DNA of 8,292 bases from contig RPQK01000318.1 of NCBI GenBank assembly GCA_003819755.1, positions 1-8,292 of the forward strand, written 5' to 3'. The DNA comes from Acidobacteriota bacterium (lineage in GTDB: Bacteria > Acidobacteriota > UBA6911 > RPQK01). The translations under genes were made by a program, and so were the position numbers. The notes beneath the pieces are model-generated. The model was not told the DNA's origin. It made no database searches and saw nothing but the letters and a program-made list of their open reading frames with translations. Shown piece after piece: positions 7,357 through 8,292 of the stretch (within the stretch, counting starts at the first letter, position 1; each line of letters starts with the position of its first letter).

Positions 7357-7385
7357 TTGACAGGGTCCTCGACCGCCCTTAGTCT
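7357..7385 (+). promoter_or_regulatory. Possible promoter for the LamG-like gene
   Basis: A perfect -35 TTGACA (7357-7362) is followed after 17 bp by TAGTCT (7380-7385), which keeps the three most conserved -10 positions (T1, A2, T6). Transcription would start near 7392, leaving a leader of about 100 nt. A weak inverted repeat AGGGC (7345-7349) / GCCCT (7375-7379) overlaps it but has a 25-nt loop and no T-tract, so I see no clear terminator for the GH13 gene. Confidence 0.35.
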
Positions 7386-7388
7386 GTG

Positions 7389-7493
7389 ATGGAAAAGCGA
7401 TGGAGGATCCCATGGAAGAAGGTAAGAAGGTGCTCGGAAGAAGGAGATTGGTTTGATTCGGAAACAGGCCTGATGAACACTGGCGGATCATGA
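7389..7493 (+). CDS. Possible 34-residue leader ORF overlapping the LamG-like gene
   Basis: An ATG at 7389 opens 34 codons ending in TGA 7491-7493, overlapping the next gene's ATG as ATGA. The peptide is basic and Trp-rich at its start (MEKRWRIPWKKVRR) and has no recognised family. The overlap would permit translational coupling, which fits the weak Shine-Dalgarno sequence of the downstream gene. Against it, the ORF has no good ribosome binding site and would start at or just before the predicted transcription start. A different short ORF (7400-7456, 18 codons) occupies another frame, so chance is a real possibility. Confidence 0.15.
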   Translation: MEKRWRIPWKKVRRCSEEGDWFDSETGLMNTGGS

Positions 7494-8170
7494 AAATCGT
7501 TTCATTCGCTCTTTTAATCACGGTCACGATAGGGGTATTCATGGCACGACCAAACGGCGAAACGGAGAATCCGGTCGTGATCGACTGGCAAATCAACAAT
7601 GTCAGCCACATTGGCGGCCACCGAATCACGGTCCTTGGGAAGCCCGAAATCATTACAAGTGACCACAGCCAGGCTTTGCTTTTCGACGGAGAGGATGATG
7701 GCATCATTGTGGAGTCAAACCCTCTGGCCGGAGCTCGCCGGTTTACGGTTGAGGTCGTCTTCCGGCCGGATCCGGGTGGCGCGCCTCAACAGCGTTTTCT
7801 TCACTTCCAGTCGGGTGAAAACCGACGGGCTCTCGTCGAAACCCGCCTGGAAGGCGAACAGTGGTTTCTCGATACCTTCCTGAAGTTCGATGAGGCGGAA
7901 AGGACGCTCCAGGCCCGAGACAAGCTCCACCCCCTCGGGGAATGGTTCCACGCCGCACTGGTTTACGATGGTCGTGCGATGCACCACTACGTCAACGGGA
8001 TCATGGAAACGTCTGGTCCGGTCGACTTTTCTCCACTGAGAGCGGGGCAGATGTCAATCGGCTGCCGCCTTAACCGGGTCTTCTGGTTCAAGGGGGCGAT
8101 CAGGCGCATGCGGGTGACTCACAGCGTGCTCCGGCCAGAGGAATTCCTGCCCAAGACGAACACGGACTGA
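7490..8170 (+). CDS. Secreted concanavalin A-like / LamG-fold protein
   Basis: 226 residues. MKIVSFALLITVTIGVFMA (1-19) is a classic signal peptide, so the mature protein is probably periplasmic or extracellular. The rest fits a single concanavalin A-like (LamG, jellyroll) domain: ALLFDGEDDGIIV (62-74), FTVEVVFRPD (85-94), GEWFHAALVYDGRAMHHYVNG (150-170) and MSIGCRLNR...FWFKGAIRRMRVTHSVLRPEEF (188-219). These are the usual strands, including the W-x-H-x-A-x-V-Y-D-G...Y-x-N-G signature. There is no enzyme domain, so glycan or surface binding is the likely role, inferred from the fold only. The ATG at 7490 is the first possible start: an in-frame stop lies at 7454-7456 and no ATG, GTG, CTG or TTG lies between. 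The Shine-Dalgarno is weak, while a good AAGGAG (7441-7446) lies too far upstream to serve this start. The last codons, encoding TNTD, fall in a short repeated sequence (CACGGAC at 8161-8167 and 8171-8177). Confidence 0.85.
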   Translation: MKIVSFALLITVTIGVFMARPNGETENPVVIDWQINNVSHIGGHRITVLGKPEIITSDHSQALLFDGEDDGIIVESNPLAGARRFTVEVVFRPDPGGAPQQRFLHFQSGENRRALVETRLEGEQWFLDTFLKFDEAERTLQARDKLHPLGEWFHAALVYDGRAMHHYVNGIMETSGPVDFSPLRAGQMSIGCRLNRVFWFKGAIRRMRVTHSVLRPEEFLPKTNTD

Positions 8171-8292
8171 CACGGACGAAGGGAAGGGGCAAAGGATCAA
8201 AGGATCAAAGGATCAAAGGGCAAACGCGGGGGCATACATTTTGCACGCTTTTCCCTTCACCACATCTCCCCTTCGCCCCTCCGACCCTACGA
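8171..8292. repeat. 3' low-complexity region with 8-nt tandem repeat
   Basis: No gene is visible here. Three exact copies of AAAGGATC occupy 8191-8214 and a partial copy AAAGGG follows. CACGGAC occurs on both sides of the LamG-like stop codon (8161-8167, 8171-8177). GAAGGGAA (8178-8185) is inverted as TTCCCTTC (8251-8258), so the tract could fold with a loop of 65 nt. The left part is purine-rich and the right part pyrimidine-rich. It resembles the repeat behind the symporter in style but not in sequence. The window ends inside this region. Confidence 0.7.

Noticed and set aside
7345..7379. Intrinsic terminator after the GH13 gene
   Set aside because: The stem is only 5 bp with a 25-nt loop and no T-tract.

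Overview
The window is a G+C-rich bacterial chromosome segment with four well-supported protein genes, no RNA genes, and no transposase, integrase or CRISPR array. The secreted protein made of carboxypeptidase-regulatory-like repeats, a HYDIN/ASH-like Ig domain and a DUF11 domain fits a soil-type Acidobacteriota genome. So do the short purine-rich tandem repeats that follow the genes. Planctomycetota or Verrucomicrobiota are possible alternatives. This assignment is inference from protein style and cannot be settled from the window.

Layout. Positions 1-224 are a non-coding stretch full of short perfect inverted repeats. Positions 225-3389 (minus strand) encode a 1054-residue secreted protein with a gametolysin-like (peptidase family M11) domain. 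Its zinc motif reads HQLGHNLGFRH, so the general-base glutamate is glutamine, and three ~95-residue beta repeats appear to be inserted inside the M11 domain. Positions 3390-3607 are a divergent promoter region. Positions 3608-5257 (plus) encode a 549-residue sodium:solute symporter (SSS family) that starts at a GTG behind a strong ribosome binding site. Positions 5258-5348 are an unusual 9-nt tandem repeat array folded on itself, starting at the first base after the symporter stop codon. Positions 5453-7345 (plus) encode a 630-residue GH13 (alpha-amylase family) enzyme without a signal peptide. Positions 7490-8170 (plus) encode a small secreted concanavalin A-like/LamG-fold protein, possibly preceded by a tiny overlapping ORF. 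Positions 8171-8292 hold an 8-nt tandem repeat and low-complexity sequence.

How the genes may work together. The plus-strand genes suggest uptake and intracellular processing of a small glycan: a Na+-coupled transporter, a cytoplasmic GH13 enzyme and a secreted lectin-fold protein. Each gene has its own plausible promoter and is separated from the next by about 145-195 bp, so this is a neighbourhood rather than a tight operon. The divergent M11-like protein is a large exported protein that may bind rather than cut its target. A link between it and the sugar genes is not shown by the sequence.

I do not see a clearly new multi-gene system. The observations most worth following are the E-to-Q change in the M11 motif, the nested repeat insertion, the palindromic 9-nt array, and the repeat or hairpin sequence near the 3' end of most of the genes.
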